Shown: positions 18,735 through 28,755 of the stretch, one piece after another
Numbering within the stretch: the stretch's first letter is position 1
Layout of the letters: the number at the start of each line of letters is the position of its first letter
NCBI RefSeq assembly: GCF_030316885.1
Contig: NZ_JASZYQ010000001.1
Coordinates: 682,001 to 746,000, forward strand
Source: Variovorax jilinensis
Lineage (GTDB): Bacteria > Pseudomonadota > Gammaproteobacteria > Burkholderiales > Burkholderiaceae_C
Length of the DNA: 64,000 nucleotides
Direction: 5' to 3'
The notes under the pieces: model-generated
The model's input: the letters and a program-made list of their open reading frames with translations, nothing else
Told to the model about the DNA's origin: nothing
Databases searched by the model: none
Program-made: the position numbers and the translations under genes

Positions 18735-21317
18735 GTGAAAGTAATATCGAGAGGCCTGTGCCTCGTGGTGGCGGCCGTCCTGGCTGCCTGTGGCGGCGGA
18801 AGTGGTTCGGACGGTGGCGCACTCGCAGGTGCCTCCGGCATCGGTGACACGGCCGCGACGGCCACCACGGCCGGAACGACCAAGATGGTCGAGGCCGAAT
18901 ACGCAGGCGACGCAGTCGCCCTGGCCGCAACCGGATCCAAGCAGGCAGCCGCCGAGCAGAAGCTCGACGCCAGCTGGGTCCGGATCGCGTCCGAAGGTCA
19001 GTCGTTCACTCTCACCACGGCCACGACCGTGCGCTATGGCGCAGGCTCGAATTGGGTGGAAAAGACGGTGAGGGGGTCGGCGATCTGCAGCAATGCCTAC
19101 TTCGGCCAGGACCCTTTGCCTGGCGTCATGAAAAAGTGCTTCGCGTCGAGCACCCCGACGACGCCTCCCCCGACGACGCCTCCCCCGACGACGACGCCCC
19201 CGACGACGACGGCACCGCCGGCTTCGTCCGCGTTGCTGGCGAATGAAGGAGGTTCATTCACCGTCGCCACGGCCACGGTCGTCAAGTACGGCGCGGGCTC
19301 GAAGTGGGTGGAGAAGACGGTCACGGGCACGGCGAGCTGCAGCAACGCCTACTTCGGCCAGGATCCGGTGCCTGGCACGCGCAAGGCCTGCTATTCGCTC
19401 GGCGCCGCAAGCGGCGGGGGCACGCCTCCGCCCTCCACGGGTGGCGGCAGCACGGGTGGCGGCAGCACGGGCGGTGGCAGCACCGGCGGTGGCAGCACGG
19501 GCGGCGGGTCTGCCGGCACCACCACCGGACCGGCGCTGCCCGGCGACGTGGTCGATGCCGGGGGCAGCGTCTCGGTGCCTGGCTACCAGGCCATGGCGAC
19601 GCAGCTGAACAAGGCGGCGGGCATCGAGTACCGCTATGGCAAGGGGACCGCCGCGGCGGGGACGTCGACGACCTATGCCGGTCCGGCGGCCAACAAATAC
19701 CCGGCCAGCTCGCGCTTCACCAACATGGTCTGGCAGGTCGGCTCGTACGACGGCAGCAGCGAGGGCGACTACTCCACCACCATGGGCCAGGTGTCCTGGC
19801 TGCCCGACAACCCGACCCAGTACCTGGGCGTGTCGACGTTCGAATTGCTGGCGCAGCGCAGCAACACCTTCTCGGAGTCGCCGCAGCTCAGCTGGGTGCT
19901 CGCCCCCGGTCTGGACGATCCGGCCACGAAGGCCTCGTACCGGTCGCTGATCCCGGCCGGCGTGCAGACCAACCCGGTGGCGATGGGCCGCTGCTACGGG
20001 CGCCTGACGTGGTGCGCGCAGACGATCATGGCCTTCCAGAACGGTCTGCTCGCCACCACCGGCAGCAACACGGCCGACAACCGCACCACCGCGCAACTGG
20101 GCGCCGGCAAGGTGCCGACCGCGGTGGCCGTCACCAACGGTGGTGAGTTCGCGCTGGTCACGGTGTGGGACACGGTGAACCTCAAGGGCCAGGTCGCGCT
20201 GGTCGCCCTGGCCGGCGGCTGCAAGCATTGCCCCCCGGGTGGCTCGTACTGGGGCGAGTGGACCTCGATCGTGCCCGGCCTGCCGAACCTGGGCAACATC
20301 GCGTTCATGAAGGTCATCGGCTACGTGGACCTGCCGGACATGATCGCGCCGACCGAGATCTCGGTCACCACCGGGATGGACAACGAGCAACTCCAGCGGG
20401 TGTACCCGCCGGGCCGTTGTGCCGATCCCTTCACTTCGCACGAGCAGCTGCCGCTGACCGTCGAGGCCAACCGCCAGACCTTCATGGCGGGCGCCTGCAA
20501 CTACAACACCAATGCCCACGGCGGGGTGGCGGTGGTGGTGTCGAAGTCGGAGGGGAAGGTCTCGTTCGTGAACCTGAAGCCGCTGTTCGACTACTACCAG
20601 TCGATGTACTTCGGCACCAGCGCGAACTTCCAGAAGACCCTGACGGTGGGCCAGGAGCCTGCCCAGTGGCCGCTCACCTTCGAGCAGGCGCCGGTGCAGA
20701 AGCCGACCGTGATCAAGACGATCGTGCTTGCCGACAAGAAGCGCCCGACGGCGGTGAAGGCGGCGCTGTATTCGACCCAGCGTGCCTGGGTGGCGACCGA
20801 GGACGGCACGCTGCAGATCTACAGCCTGGGCAACTACGCGTCGAATGGTTCGGCGGTGCCGGGCGACATCGCGCTCACGGGCTCGGTGCCGATCGGGAAG
20901 AACCCGACGGCGCTGGCCTACGTGAAGCACGATCCCGCCGAGCGAACGGTGACGTTGAACAACAACGTGATCGTGGTCTCGCGCGGCGACAAGAAGATCC
21001 AGTGGGTGCACTTCAACGCCGACCGCAACAGCGGCTCGATCCGGCGCGAGTTCCAGGACTCGCGGCTCAAGGATCCGGTGTGGGCCGAAGACGCGGACAA
21101 CCACGGGACCGAATCGTTCGTGCTGACGGTGGCCGACTACGAGGGCAGGCAGGTGTTGAACTACCGCTACGGGCCGGTCATCTTCTATACCAACACCGGT
21201 TCCGGCGCCGCCTGCCGGTCGCCGAACGGCTGTGGGATGTCACAGGAATTTGAGTTCGGCGGCGCCTATGCGTTGCCAGGCAAGGCCTACCAGATAACGG
21301 GCGCCAACGTGCCCTGA
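18735..21317 (+). CDS. Large lipoprotein with duplicated small module and beta-propeller-like region
   Basis: Predicted lipoprotein of 860 residues. GTG 18735 is chosen because GGAGG lies eight bases upstream and the signal peptide ([19 protein letters not shown]) begins there, with lipidation at Cys19. Two copies of a ~55-residue module follow (about 85-139 and 169-223), each with YGAGS.WVEKTV.G and [14 protein letters not shown], joined by a TTPPP linker (141-166). A GGGST-repeat linker (about 234-262) leads to a ~600-residue domain with strand-rich repeats (for example [20 protein letters not shown] and [10 protein letters not shown]) resembling YncE-like propellers. I do not recognise the whole protein. 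A terminator follows at 21345. Confidence 0.75.
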   Translation: MKVISRGLCLVVAAVLAACGGGSGSDGGALAGASGIGDTAATATTAGTTKMVEAEYAGDAVALAATGSKQAAAEQKLDASWVRIASEGQSFTLTTATTVRYGAGSNWVEKTVRGSAICSNAYFGQDPLPGVMKKCFASSTPTTPPPTTPPPTTTPPTTTAPPASSALLANEGGSFTVATATVVKYGAGSKWVEKTVTGTASCSNAYFGQDPVPGTRKACYSLGAASGGGTPPPSTGGGSTGGGSTGGGSTGGGSTGGGSAGTTTGPALPGDVVDAGGSVSVPGYQAMATQLNKAAGIEYRYGKGTAAAGTSTTYAGPAANKYPASSRFTNMVWQVGSYDGSSEGDYSTTMGQVSWLPDNPTQYLGVSTFELLAQRSNTFSESPQLSWVLAPGLDDPATKASYRSLIPAGVQTNPVAMGRCYGRLTWCAQTIMAFQNGLLATTGSNTADNRTTAQLGAGKVPTAVAVTNGGEFALVTVWDTVNLKGQVALVALAGGCKHCPPGGSYWGEWTSIVPGLPNLGNIAFMKVIGYVDLPDMIAPTEISVTTGMDNEQLQRVYPPGRCADPFTSHEQLPLTVEANRQTFMAGACNYNTNAHGGVAVVVSKSEGKVSFVNLKPLFDYYQSMYFGTSANFQKTLTVGQEPAQWPLTFEQAPVQKPTVIKTIVLADKKRPTAVKAALYSTQRAWVATEDGTLQIYSLGNYASNGSAVPGDIALTGSVPIGKNPTALAYVKHDPAERTVTLNNNVIVVSRGDKKIQWVHFNADRNSGSIRREFQDSRLKDPVWAEDADNHGTESFVLTVADYEGRQVLNYRYGPVIFYTNTGSGAACRSPNGCGMSQEFEFGGAYALPGKAYQITGANVP

Positions 21318-21344
21318 CCTGATCGCTCCGGACAGCGATACGAG

Positions 21345-21375
21345 ACGGCCCGCTTCATGCGGGCCGTTCTTCGTT
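21345..21375 (+). terminator. Factor-independent terminator after the large lipoprotein gene
   Basis: ACGGCCCGC (21345-21353) pairs with GCGGGCCGT (21359-21367) around a TTCAT loop, followed by TCTTCGTT. This is a strong stem with a modest T-rich tail, 28 bp after the stop codon. Confidence 0.8.
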
Positions 21376-21501
21376 CAGGGCCTGCAGCTGGCCATTGCTG
21401 TCGTAGCCCCGTTGCCCTGCGCCGGCACGGCCGGCCGGGCTGACTTAAAATCCACCCCCCGGTTCCAGGGCGCGCAGTGCCCGACCGAGGCGTTTCCCCC
21501 G

Positions 21502-24500
21502 ATGAATGCTCCGACCGCGCTGACGGCGTTGTTGTCGCAGGCCGCAGAGCCCGCGCGACTTCGTGAGATCCCCTACAACTACACCAGCTTCTCCGATCGC
21601 GAGATCGTCATCCGCCTGCTGGGCGAACGTGGCTGGGAGCTGCTGCAGAGCCTGCGCTCGGAGCGCCGCACCGGCCGTTCGGCGCGCATGCTCTACGAGG
21701 TGCTGGGCGACATCTGGGTGGTTCAGCGCAACCCCTACCTGGTCGACGACCTGCTCGACAACCCGCGCCGCCGCGGCCAGCTGGTGGAGGCGCTCAACCA
21801 TCGCCTGGGCGAGGTGCAGAAGCGCCGCACGCCCGCGAGCGACGCCCAGCGCGACGTCTCGGTCGGCGAGCTGACCGAGCTGGTCGCGCGCGCGGTCGGG
21901 GCCTTCGACGGCATGTTCCGCGAGGTGGCTGCACTGCGCCGCAAGGCCACGCGTGCTTTGGGGCGCCTGACCGCCAGGGACAACATCAAGTTCGACGGCC
22001 TGTCGCGTGTCTCGCACGTCACGGACGCCACCGACTGGCGCGTCGAATACCCCTTCGTGGTGCTGACGCCCGATACCGAGGCAGAGATGGCCGGCCTGGT
22101 CAAGGGCTGCATCGAGCTGGGCCTGACCATCGTGCCGCGTGGCGGCGGTACCGGCTACACCGGCGGCGCCATTCCCCTGACCTGGAACAGCGCGGTCATC
22201 AACACCGAGAAGCTCGAAGCCATGACCGAGGTCGAGATGCGTTCGCTTCCGGGGCTCGAGGCGCCGGTGCCGACCATCTGGACCGAGGCCGGCGTGGTCA
22301 CGCAGCGCGTGGCCGATGCGGCCGAGCGCGGCGGCTTCGTGTTCGCGGTCGATCCCACGTCGGCGGAGGCCTCGTGCGTGGGCGGCAACGTGGCGATGAA
22401 CGCGGGCGGCAAGAAGGCCGTGCTGTGGGGCACCGCGCTCGACAACCTGGCCTCCTGGCGCATGGTCACGCCCGATGCCGAATGGCTCGAGGTCACGCGC
22501 CTCGGCCACAACCTCGGCAAGATCCACGACGCCGAGAGCGCGGTCTTCGAGCTGGCCTACTTTGCCGCCGACGGCAGGACGCCGCTGCGCAGCGAGCGGC
22601 TCGAGATCCCCGGCCGCACCTTCCGCAAGGAGGGTCTCGGCAAGGACGTCACCGACAAGTTCCTCTCGGGTCTGCCCGGCATCCAGAAGGAAGGCTGCGA
22701 CGGCCTGATCACCAGCTGCCGCTGGATCGTGCACCGCATGCCCGCGCACACGCGAACGGTCTGCCTCGAGTTCTTCGGCAATGCCAAGGACGCGGTGCCG
22801 AGCATCGTCGAGATCAAGGACTTCATGTTCGCGGAACAGAAGCGCTCGGGGGTCCTGTTGGCAGGCCTCGAACATCTCGACGACCGCTACCTCAAGGCGG
22901 TCGGCTACGCCACCAAGTCGAAGCGCCACGGCGGGCTGCCGAAGATGGTGCTGTTCGGCGACATCGCGGGCGACGACGCCGACGCGGTGGCGCGCGTCAC
23001 CTCCGAGGTGGTGCGCATCGCCAATTCGCGCAGCGGCGAGGGCTTCATCGCGATCAGCCCCGAGGCGCGCAAGAAGTTCTGGCTCGACCGCAAGCGGACC
23101 GCCGCCATCAGCCGCCACACCAATGCCTTCAAGATCAACGAGGACGTGGTGATCCCGTTGCCGCGGATGGCCGAATACACCGACGGCATCGAACGCATCA
23201 ACATCGAGCTGTCGCTTGCCAACAAGATCGCGCTGGCCGATGCGCTCGAGGACTTCCTCGCGCGCGGCAATCTGCCGCTCGGCAAGAGCGACGGCATCAC
23301 CGAGCTGCCGTCGGCCGAGATGCTCGAGGAGCGCGTGGCCCAGGCCGTGGCGCTCGTGCGCGATGTGCGGGCGTTGTGGCAGGGCTGGCTGGCCGATGTC
23401 GACGCGCTGTTCCCCCAGCTGCAGGACCATTCCCTGCGCGCCAGCTGGAAGACCCAGCTGCGCGCGCCGCTGGCCGCGATCTTCACCGGCACCGAGTTCG
23501 CGCCGATCCTTGCCGAGTGCAACCAGATCCACCAGCGCGTGCTCAAGGGTCGCGTCTGGGTCGCGCTGCACATGCATGCCGGCGACGGCAACGTGCACAC
23601 CAACATCCCCGTCAACAGCGACAACTACGAGATGCTGCAGACCGCCCATGCGGCCGTGGTGCGCATCATGGCGCTGGCGCGCCGGCTCGACGGCGTGATC
23701 TCTGGCGAGCACGGCATCGGCATCACCAAGCTCGAGTTCCTGAGCGACGCCGAGCTGCAGCCCTTCACCGACTACAAGAAGCGGGTCGACCCCGAAGGCC
23801 GCTTCAACAAGGGCAAGCTGCTGCGCGACGGCAGCCACCTGGGGCCCGATGGCCGGCCGCTGCATTCCGACCTGACCGATGCCTACACGCCGAGCTTCGG
23901 CCTCATGGGCCACGAGTCGATCATCATGCAGCAGAGCGACATCGGCGCCATTGCCGACAGCGTCAAGGACTGCCTGCGCTGCGGCAAGTGCAAGCCCGTG
24001 TGCGCCACGCACGTGCCGCGCGCCAACCTGCTCTATTCGCCGCGCAACAAGATCCTCGCGACCTCGCTGCTCGTTGAGGCCTTCCTGTACGAGGAGCAGA
24101 CCCGGCGCGGCGTCAGCCTCAAGCATTGGGAGGAATTCGAGGACGTGGCCGACCACTGCACGGTCTGCCACAAGTGCCTGACGCCGTGCCCGGTCAACAT
24201 CGACTTCGGCGACGTCTCGATGAACATGCGCAACCTGCTGCGCAAGATGGGGCAGAAGTCCTTCCGGCCCGGCAATGCCGCCGCGATGTTCTTCCTCAAC
24301 GCCACCAGCCCGCAGACCATCAAGCTGATGCGAAGCGGCATGGTCGACATCGGCTTCAAGGCCCAGCGCCTGGCCAACGACCTGCTGCGCGGCCTCGCCA
24401 AGAAGCAGACCGCCGCGCCGCCGGCGACGCTGGGCCCGGCGCCGATCAAGGAGCAGGTGATCCACTTCATCAACAAGAAGATGCCGGGCGGCCTGCCCAA

Positions 24501-25389
24501 GAAGACGGCGCGCGCGCTGCTCGACATCGAGGATGCCGACTACGTGCCGATCATCCGCAACCCCGCGGCCACCACGCCCGAGACCGAGGCGGTGTTCTAC
24601 TTTCCGGGTTGCGGCTCGGAGCGGCTGTTCTCGCAGGTCGGCCTGGCCACGCAGGCCATGCTGTGGCATGCCGGCGTGCAGACCGTGCTGCCACCGGGCT
24701 ACCTGTGCTGCGGCTACCCGCAGCGCGGCAGCGGCCAGTTCGACAAGGCCGAGAAGATGATCACCGACAACCGGGTGCTCTTCCACCGCGTCGCCAATAC
24801 GCTCAACTACCTCGACATCAAGACGGTGGTCGTGAGCTGCGGAACCTGCTACGACCAGTTGCAGGGCTACCAGTTCGACAAGATCTTCCCGGGCTGCCGG
24901 ATCATCGACATCCACGAATACCTGCTCGAGAAGGGCATCACGCTGGGCGACATGGGCGGTGGCGGCTACCTCTACCACGACCCCTGCCACACGCCGATGA
25001 AGCTGCAGGACCCGATGAAGACCGTCAAGGCGCTGGTCGGCGACAACGTCATGAAGAACGACCGCTGCTGCGGCGAATCGGGCACGCTGGGCGTGACCCG
25101 GCCCGACATCTCGACCCAGATCCGCTTCCGCAAGGAAGAGGAACTGAAGAAGGGCGAAGCCGCGCTGCGCGCCACGGGCAAGGTCGGGCCCGAGGCCAAC
25201 GTCAAGATCCTCACCAGCTGCCCGAGCTGCCTGCAGGGCCTGAGCCGCTACGGCAACGACCTCGACAACGGACTGCTCGAGGCCGACTACATCGTGGTCG
25301 AGATGGCCAACCGCATCCTCGGCGACGACTGGCTGCCGGCCTACGTGAAGGCCGCCAACCACGGCGGCATCGAGCGCGTGCTGGTATGA
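21502..25389 (+). CDS. DUF3683 FAD-linked oxidase fused to 4Fe-4S and CCG domains
   Basis: Very large oxidoreductase of 1295 residues, probably a flavin/iron-sulfur 2-hydroxyacid dehydrogenase-like enzyme. In order: an N-terminal DUF3683 region ([19 protein letters not shown], about 1-160); an FAD_binding_4 fold ([18 protein letters not shown], about 180-430); an FAD-oxidase C domain ([12 protein letters not shown] and SGEHGIG, about 440-790); two 4Fe-4S clusters ([11 protein letters not shown] and [12 protein letters not shown], about 825-905); and paired CCG/heterodisulfide-reductase-like cysteine motifs ([50 protein letters not shown]). This amounts to a GlcD-like plus GlcF-like protein in one chain. 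The start ATG 21502 is followed at the 3' end by an ATGA overlap with the HIT gene. A TAAAAT hexamer lies at 21446-21451. The substrate is unknown. Confidence 0.88.
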   Translation: MNAPTALTALLSQAAEPARLREIPYNYTSFSDREIVIRLLGERGWELLQSLRSERRTGRSARMLYEVLGDIWVVQRNPYLVDDLLDNPRRRGQLVEALNHRLGEVQKRRTPASDAQRDVSVGELTELVARAVGAFDGMFREVAALRRKATRALGRLTARDNIKFDGLSRVSHVTDATDWRVEYPFVVLTPDTEAEMAGLVKGCIELGLTIVPRGGGTGYTGGAIPLTWNSAVINTEKLEAMTEVEMRSLPGLEAPVPTIWTEAGVVTQRVADAAERGGFVFAVDPTSAEASCVGGNVAMNAGGKKAVLWGTALDNLASWRMVTPDAEWLEVTRLGHNLGKIHDAESAVFELAYFAADGRTPLRSERLEIPGRTFRKEGLGKDVTDKFLSGLPGIQKEGCDGLITSCRWIVHRMPAHTRTVCLEFFGNAKDAVPSIVEIKDFMFAEQKRSGVLLAGLEHLDDRYLKAVGYATKSKRHGGLPKMVLFGDIAGDDADAVARVTSEVVRIANSRSGEGFIAISPEARKKFWLDRKRTAAISRHTNAFKINEDVVIPLPRMAEYTDGIERINIELSLANKIALADALEDFLARGNLPLGKSDGITELPSAEMLEERVAQAVALVRDVRALWQGWLADVDALFPQLQDHSLRASWKTQLRAPLAAIFTGTEFAPILAECNQIHQRVLKGRVWVALHMHAGDGNVHTNIPVNSDNYEMLQTAHAAVVRIMALARRLDGVISGEHGIGITKLEFLSDAELQPFTDYKKRVDPEGRFNKGKLLRDGSHLGPDGRPLHSDLTDAYTPSFGLMGHESIIMQQSDIGAIADSVKDCLRCGKCKPVCATHVPRANLLYSPRNKILATSLLVEAFLYEEQTRRGVSLKHWEEFEDVADHCTVCHKCLTPCPVNIDFGDVSMNMRNLLRKMGQKSFRPGNAAAMFFLNATSPQTIKLMRSGMVDIGFKAQRLANDLLRGLAKKQTAAPPATLGPAPIKEQVIHFINKKMPGGLPKKTARALLDIEDADYVPIIRNPAATTPETEAVFYFPGCGSERLFSQVGLATQAMLWHAGVQTVLPPGYLCCGYPQRGSGQFDKAEKMITDNRVLFHRVANTLNYLDIKTVVVSCGTCYDQLQGYQFDKIFPGCRIIDIHEYLLEKGITLGDMGGGGYLYHDPCHTPMKLQDPMKTVKALVGDNVMKNDRCCGESGTLGVTRPDISTQIRFRKEEELKKGEAALRATGKVGPEANVKILTSCPSCLQGLSRYGNDLDNGLLEADYIVVEMANRILGDDWLPAYVKAANHGGIERVLV

Positions 25390-25835
25390 GTGCCAGCGTG
25401 CATCGGCCCGGTTGTCCGCTGTGCGATTCGGCGGGCGGCCGGCTCGTGTTCCAGGGCCGAAGGCTGCGGGTCATCCATGCCGACGAGGCGGGCTTTCCGG
25501 CCTTCTACCGCGTGGTCTGGAACGACCACGTTGCGGAGTGGTCGGACCTGTCGGCCGACGAGCGCGCGCTGTGCATGGAAGCCGTGGCCGTGGTCGAGCG
25601 TTGCCTGCGCGATGCGCTGGCGCCGACCAAGATCAACCTCGCCGCGCTCGGCAACATGGTGGCGCACCTGCACTGGCACGTGATCGCGCGCTTCGAGTGG
25701 GACAACCGCTTTCCGTCGCCCGTCTGGGCCGCCGAGCAGCGTGCGGGCGATCCGCAGCGCGAGCAGGCCGTCGCATTCGGCCTGCCGGCGCTCGAACGCG
25801 AGATGATCCGGCATCTGGCAACCGGAGGTTTCTGA
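25386..25835 (+). CDS. HIT-family hydrolase
   Basis: Histidine-triad protein of 149 residues, a nucleotide-binding hydrolase or transferase fold. The triad is HLHWHVI at about 96-102. Two cysteines near the start (CPLC) suggest a small metal or redox site. The ATG overlaps the stop of the DUF3683 gene by four bases (ATGA), and its own stop overlaps the next ATG (TGATG), so DUF3683, HIT and DUF971 are translationally coupled. The substrate is not known; the coupling suggests a shared process with the oxidoreductase. Confidence 0.85.
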   Translation: MSASVHRPGCPLCDSAGGRLVFQGRRLRVIHADEAGFPAFYRVVWNDHVAEWSDLSADERALCMEAVAVVERCLRDALAPTKINLAALGNMVAHLHWHVIARFEWDNRFPSPVWAAEQRAGDPQREQAVAFGLPALEREMIRHLATGGF

Positions 25836-26269
25836 TGGCAGGTTTGCAGGCAGGCGCACCGACGCCCGTGTCGATCACGGTACATGGGCAGTCGCGCGTG
25901 CTCGAGGTGGGGTTCTCCGACGGCGCGAGCTTTAGGATTCCGTTCGAGCTCATGCGCATCTACTCGCCCTCCGCCGAGGTGCAGGGCCATGGCCCGGGGC
26001 AGGAGGTGCTGCAGACCGGCAAGCGCGAGATCGGCCTGGTCGACCTGCAGCCGGTCGGCAACTACGCGGTGCAGCCCCGATTCAGCGACGGCCACGAGAG
26101 CGGCATCTTCTCGTGGAACCTGCTCTACGACCTCGGCGCGCGCGAGGCCGAGCTGTGGGCCGACTACGAACGCCGGCTCGCCGCCGCGGGGATCGATCGC
26201 GATGCGCCGATGGCCGGCAAGGCCGGCGGTGGCGCAGGCCACGGCGGCCACGGCTGCGCCAGCCACTGA
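25835..26269 (+). CDS. DUF971 protein (GBBH-like N-terminal domain)
   Basis: Protein of 144 residues with a DUF971/gamma-butyrobetaine-hydroxylase N-terminal-like domain (DGASFRIPFELMRIYSPSAEV, about residues 28-50, and FSDGHESGIFSWNLLYDL, about 80-97). The domain is found alone in many proteobacteria near ubiE and is suspected to relate to iron-sulfur or cofactor handling. The C-terminus is Gly/His rich (GHGGHGCASH) and could bind a metal ion. The start overlaps the HIT stop by one base (TGATG). Confidence 0.85.
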   Translation: MAGLQAGAPTPVSITVHGQSRVLEVGFSDGASFRIPFELMRIYSPSAEVQGHGPGQEVLQTGKREIGLVDLQPVGNYAVQPRFSDGHESGIFSWNLLYDLGAREAELWADYERRLAAAGIDRDAPMAGKAGGGAGHGGHGCASH

Positions 26270-26305
26270 GCAGCGAAAGTCCGGGCCCGGAACGGGGTAT
26301 CGGAC

Positions 26306-26332
26306 TTGATGCGAGCGCTTCCGGCCTAACAT
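26306..26332 (+). promoter_or_regulatory. Putative ubiE promoter
   Basis: TTGATG (26306-26311) and TAACAT (26327-26332) are 15 bp apart, with only seven bases from the -10 to the ubiE ATG. If used, the transcript would be leaderless. No purine-rich ribosome binding site precedes the ATG, which fits. Confidence 0.4.
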
Positions 26333-26339
26333 CGGGTCC

Positions 26340-27071
26340 ATGAGTACCACCCACTTCGGATTCGAATCGGTCGAGGAGAAAGACAAGGCGCAGCGCGTGC
26401 GCGGTGTCTTCGATTCGGTCGCATCGCGCTACGACCTCATGAACGACCTCATGTCGATGGGGCTGCACCGCGCCTGGAAGGCCTACACCGTGATGGTCGC
26501 CAACGTCGGCGAAGGCTCGAAGGTGCTGGACATCGCGGGCGGCACCGGCGACCTCGCGCTCGCGTTCGCGAAGAAGGTCGGCGCGAGCGGTGAGGTGATC
26601 CACACCGACATCAACGAGGCCATGCTGCGCACCGGCCGCGACCGCCTGCTGGATGCCGGTGTCGCCCTGCCCACGATGGTCTGCGACGCCGAGAAGCTGC
26701 CGTTCCCCGACCACCATTTCGATGTCGTGACCGTGGCCTTCGGGCTGCGCAACATGACGCACAAGGACCTGGCGCTCAAGGAGATGAACCGTGTGCTGAA
26801 GCCGCGCGGCAAGCTGCTGGTGCTCGAGTTCTCCAAGGTCGCGAAGCCGCTGCGCCGCGCCTACGACTGGTATTCGTTCAGCGTGCTGCCACGCCTGGGC
26901 AAGGTGGTCGCCGGCGACGACGCGAGCTACCGCTACCTGGCCGAATCGATCCGCATGCACCCGGCTCAGGAAGACCTCAAGACCCTCATGAAGGAGGGCG
27001 GTTTCGGGCATGTGGACTATCACAACATGACGGGCGGCGTTGTCGCTCTGCATGTTGGAATCAAATGTTGA
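26340..27071 (+). CDS. ubiE: Demethylmenaquinone/2-methoxy-6-polyprenylbenzoquinol C-methyltransferase
   Basis: SAM-dependent C-methyltransferase of ubiquinone (and menaquinone) synthesis, 243 residues. The family N-terminal motif [25 protein letters not shown] is present in two parts, the SAM motif is [15 protein letters not shown], and [10 protein letters not shown] and the late [12 protein letters not shown] are typical. It opens a short ubiquinone group with ubiJ and ubiB, interrupted by one Tim44-like gene. Confidence 0.96.
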   Translation: MSTTHFGFESVEEKDKAQRVRGVFDSVASRYDLMNDLMSMGLHRAWKAYTVMVANVGEGSKVLDIAGGTGDLALAFAKKVGASGEVIHTDINEAMLRTGRDRLLDAGVALPTMVCDAEKLPFPDHHFDVVTVAFGLRNMTHKDLALKEMNRVLKPRGKLLVLEFSKVAKPLRRAYDWYSFSVLPRLGKVVAGDDASYRYLAESIRMHPAQEDLKTLMKEGGFGHVDYHNMTGGVVALHVGIKC

Positions 27072-27100
27072 AGCTTTTTGTTCGCCGTTGAGGAGACGTC

Positions 27101-28144
27101 ATGAAGAATCTTGGTTCCTTGTTACTGGTGTGTGCGTTGGCCGTCGTGAGCATCGACGCCAGCGCGGCCCGCATGGGCGGCGGTAAATCCTTCGGCAAGC
27201 AGTCCGGCAACGTGACGCAGCGCCAGGCCACGCCACCCGCGGCCCCGGGCGCCCCTGCGCAGAACGTCAACAGTGCGGCCGCCGCCAAGCCCGCTGCCGC
27301 AGCGCCCGCCGCTGCCGCGGCCAAGCGGCCCTGGGCCGGCATGCTCGGCGGCCTCGCGGCCGGCCTGGGCCTGGCCTGGCTCGCGCATTCGCTGGGCCTG
27401 GGCGAAGCCTTCGGCAACATCCTGCTGATCGGCCTGCTGGTGCTCGCGGCCGTGGTGGTGTGGCGGATCTTCGCGGCCCGCTCGCGTGGCGCTGCGTCGC
27501 CCCGCGCCGGCGGCTTCGCGTTCCAGGGCGCTGGCAGCCCGGCCGACGCCACCGCGCCGCCGCAGTACAGCCCGCGCAACGTCGGCAACGACGCCTCGGC
27601 ACGTCCCTGGGAAAGCAACACCGCTGCCTTCGACGCCCAGGCCCATCAGGCCGAGCATCCGGCCGCCGAGCGCGCCGGTGGCTCCTCGATGGCCGGCGCC
27701 GCTGCCGCTGGCGGCAGCATGATCGGCTCGGCGCTCGCGGGCTCGCAGGCCTGGGGCATTCCGGCCGGCTTCGACGCCGACGGCTTCCTGGCCGCCGCCA
27801 AGCGCAACTTCGTGACCCTGCAGGACGCCTGGGACCGCGCCGACATCGGCACCCTGCGCTCGATGATGACCGACGGCATGGTCGGCGAGATCCGCCAGCA
27901 GCTGGGCGAGCGCGAGACCCACACGGGCGGCCGGCCGAACAAGACCGAGGTCGTCATGCTCGACGCCAAGCTGCTCGGCATCGAGGAGATGCCCGACGCC
28001 TACATGGCCAGCGTGGAGTTCTCGGGCATGATCCGCGAAGACATGTCCGCAGGACCGAGCCCCTTCCGCGAGGTCTGGAACATGACCAAGACCACGGACG
28101 GCGGCAGCGGCTGGCTCGTCGCTGGCGTCCAGGCGCTGCAATAG
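27101..28144 (+). CDS. Tim44-like domain membrane protein
   Basis: Protein of 347 residues with a signal peptide (MKNLGSLLLVCALAVVSIDASA), an Ala/Pro-rich low-complexity stretch (about 40-70), two membrane segments (about 80-130) and a C-terminal Tim44-like domain (about 225-347, starting FDADGFLAAAKRNFVTLQDAWD). The Tim44 fold is an NTF2-like pocket that in mitochondria helps tether import motors; in bacteria its role is not settled. The gene often sits between ubiE and ubiB in betaproteobacteria. It starts 29 bp after ubiE. Confidence 0.88.
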   Translation: MKNLGSLLLVCALAVVSIDASAARMGGGKSFGKQSGNVTQRQATPPAAPGAPAQNVNSAAAAKPAAAAPAAAAAKRPWAGMLGGLAAGLGLAWLAHSLGLGEAFGNILLIGLLVLAAVVVWRIFAARSRGAASPRAGGFAFQGAGSPADATAPPQYSPRNVGNDASARPWESNTAAFDAQAHQAEHPAAERAGGSSMAGAAAAGGSMIGSALAGSQAWGIPAGFDADGFLAAAKRNFVTLQDAWDRADIGTLRSMMTDGMVGEIRQQLGERETHTGGRPNKTEVVMLDAKLLGIEEMPDAYMASVEFSGMIREDMSAGPSPFREVWNMTKTTDGGSGWLVAGVQALQ

Positions 28145-28203
28145 ACACCAACTAAGCCGCGTTGCGGTCGCAGGACCGCAGCAAGAGCGGGAATAATGGG
28201 GAC

Positions 28204-28755
28204 ATGGTTACACCATCGTCCCCTTTTTCGTTCCTGGATGACCTCGTCAACCGCGTCGGCAGCCGTCTGCAGCCGCCGGCATGGGCCGTCCACGAAATCC
28301 AGCACCGCGCAGTGCTGTTCCTCAACCACGTGCTGCAGCAGGAGCCCGAGGCCCAGCAGAGGCTGCTGCGGCTGCAGGGCCGCGTGGTGCAGTTCGAGTG
28401 GCGCTTCGTCACGATGAAGCTGATCGCGACGCCGGCTGGCCTGCTCGACCTGGCGCCCGAAGGCGCAGCGTCCGAACTGACGCTGGCCGTCACCGACGTC
28501 TCGCCGCTGAGCCTGGCCCGTGCCGCCTTCAAGGGCGAGAAGCCCGCGGTGCGCATCGAGGGCGACGTGCAGCTGGCGGCCGAGGTCAACTGGCTGGTCG
28601 ATCACGTGCGCTGGGACGTCGAGGACGACCTTGCGCGCGCCATCGGCGACGTGCCGGCGCACACCGTCGCCTCTGGCGCCCGCCGCGTCGTCGAGGCGCT
28701 GCGGCAGTTCGTTGGCCAGAGTCGGAGCAAGCCCGGCGGGCCTGCAGCCGAATGA
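28204..28755 (+). CDS. ubiJ: UbiJ, ubiquinone biosynthesis accessory factor (SCP2 domain)
   Basis: SCP2-domain lipid-binding protein of 183 residues that, in E. coli, organises the soluble Ubi metabolon around hydrophobic intermediates. The SCP2-like pocket is about 30-125 ([19 protein letters not shown] and [18 protein letters not shown]). The ATG at 28204 is only six bases from an AATAAT hexamer; a small stem TGCGGTC/GACCGCA lies at 28163-28180 before it. Its stop overlaps the ubiB ATG (ATGA), so UbiJ and UbiB are made together. Confidence 0.9.
   Translation: MVTPSSPFSFLDDLVNRVGSRLQPPAWAVHEIQHRAVLFLNHVLQQEPEAQQRLLRLQGRVVQFEWRFVTMKLIATPAGLLDLAPEGAASELTLAVTDVSPLSLARAAFKGEKPAVRIEGDVQLAAEVNWLVDHVRWDVEDDLARAIGDVPAHTVASGARRVVEALRQFVGQSRSKPGGPAAE

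Noticed and set aside
19435..19520. Minisatellite or CRISPR-like repeat
   Set aside because: The period encodes a GGGST peptide linker in frame inside a real gene.
21445..25362. A 1305-codon open frame on the minus strand opposite the DUF3683 gene
   Set aside because: High GC leaves antisense frames open. The translation is low-complexity His/Gln/Arg/Asp-rich with no domain, while the plus strand has all FAD and iron-sulfur motifs.
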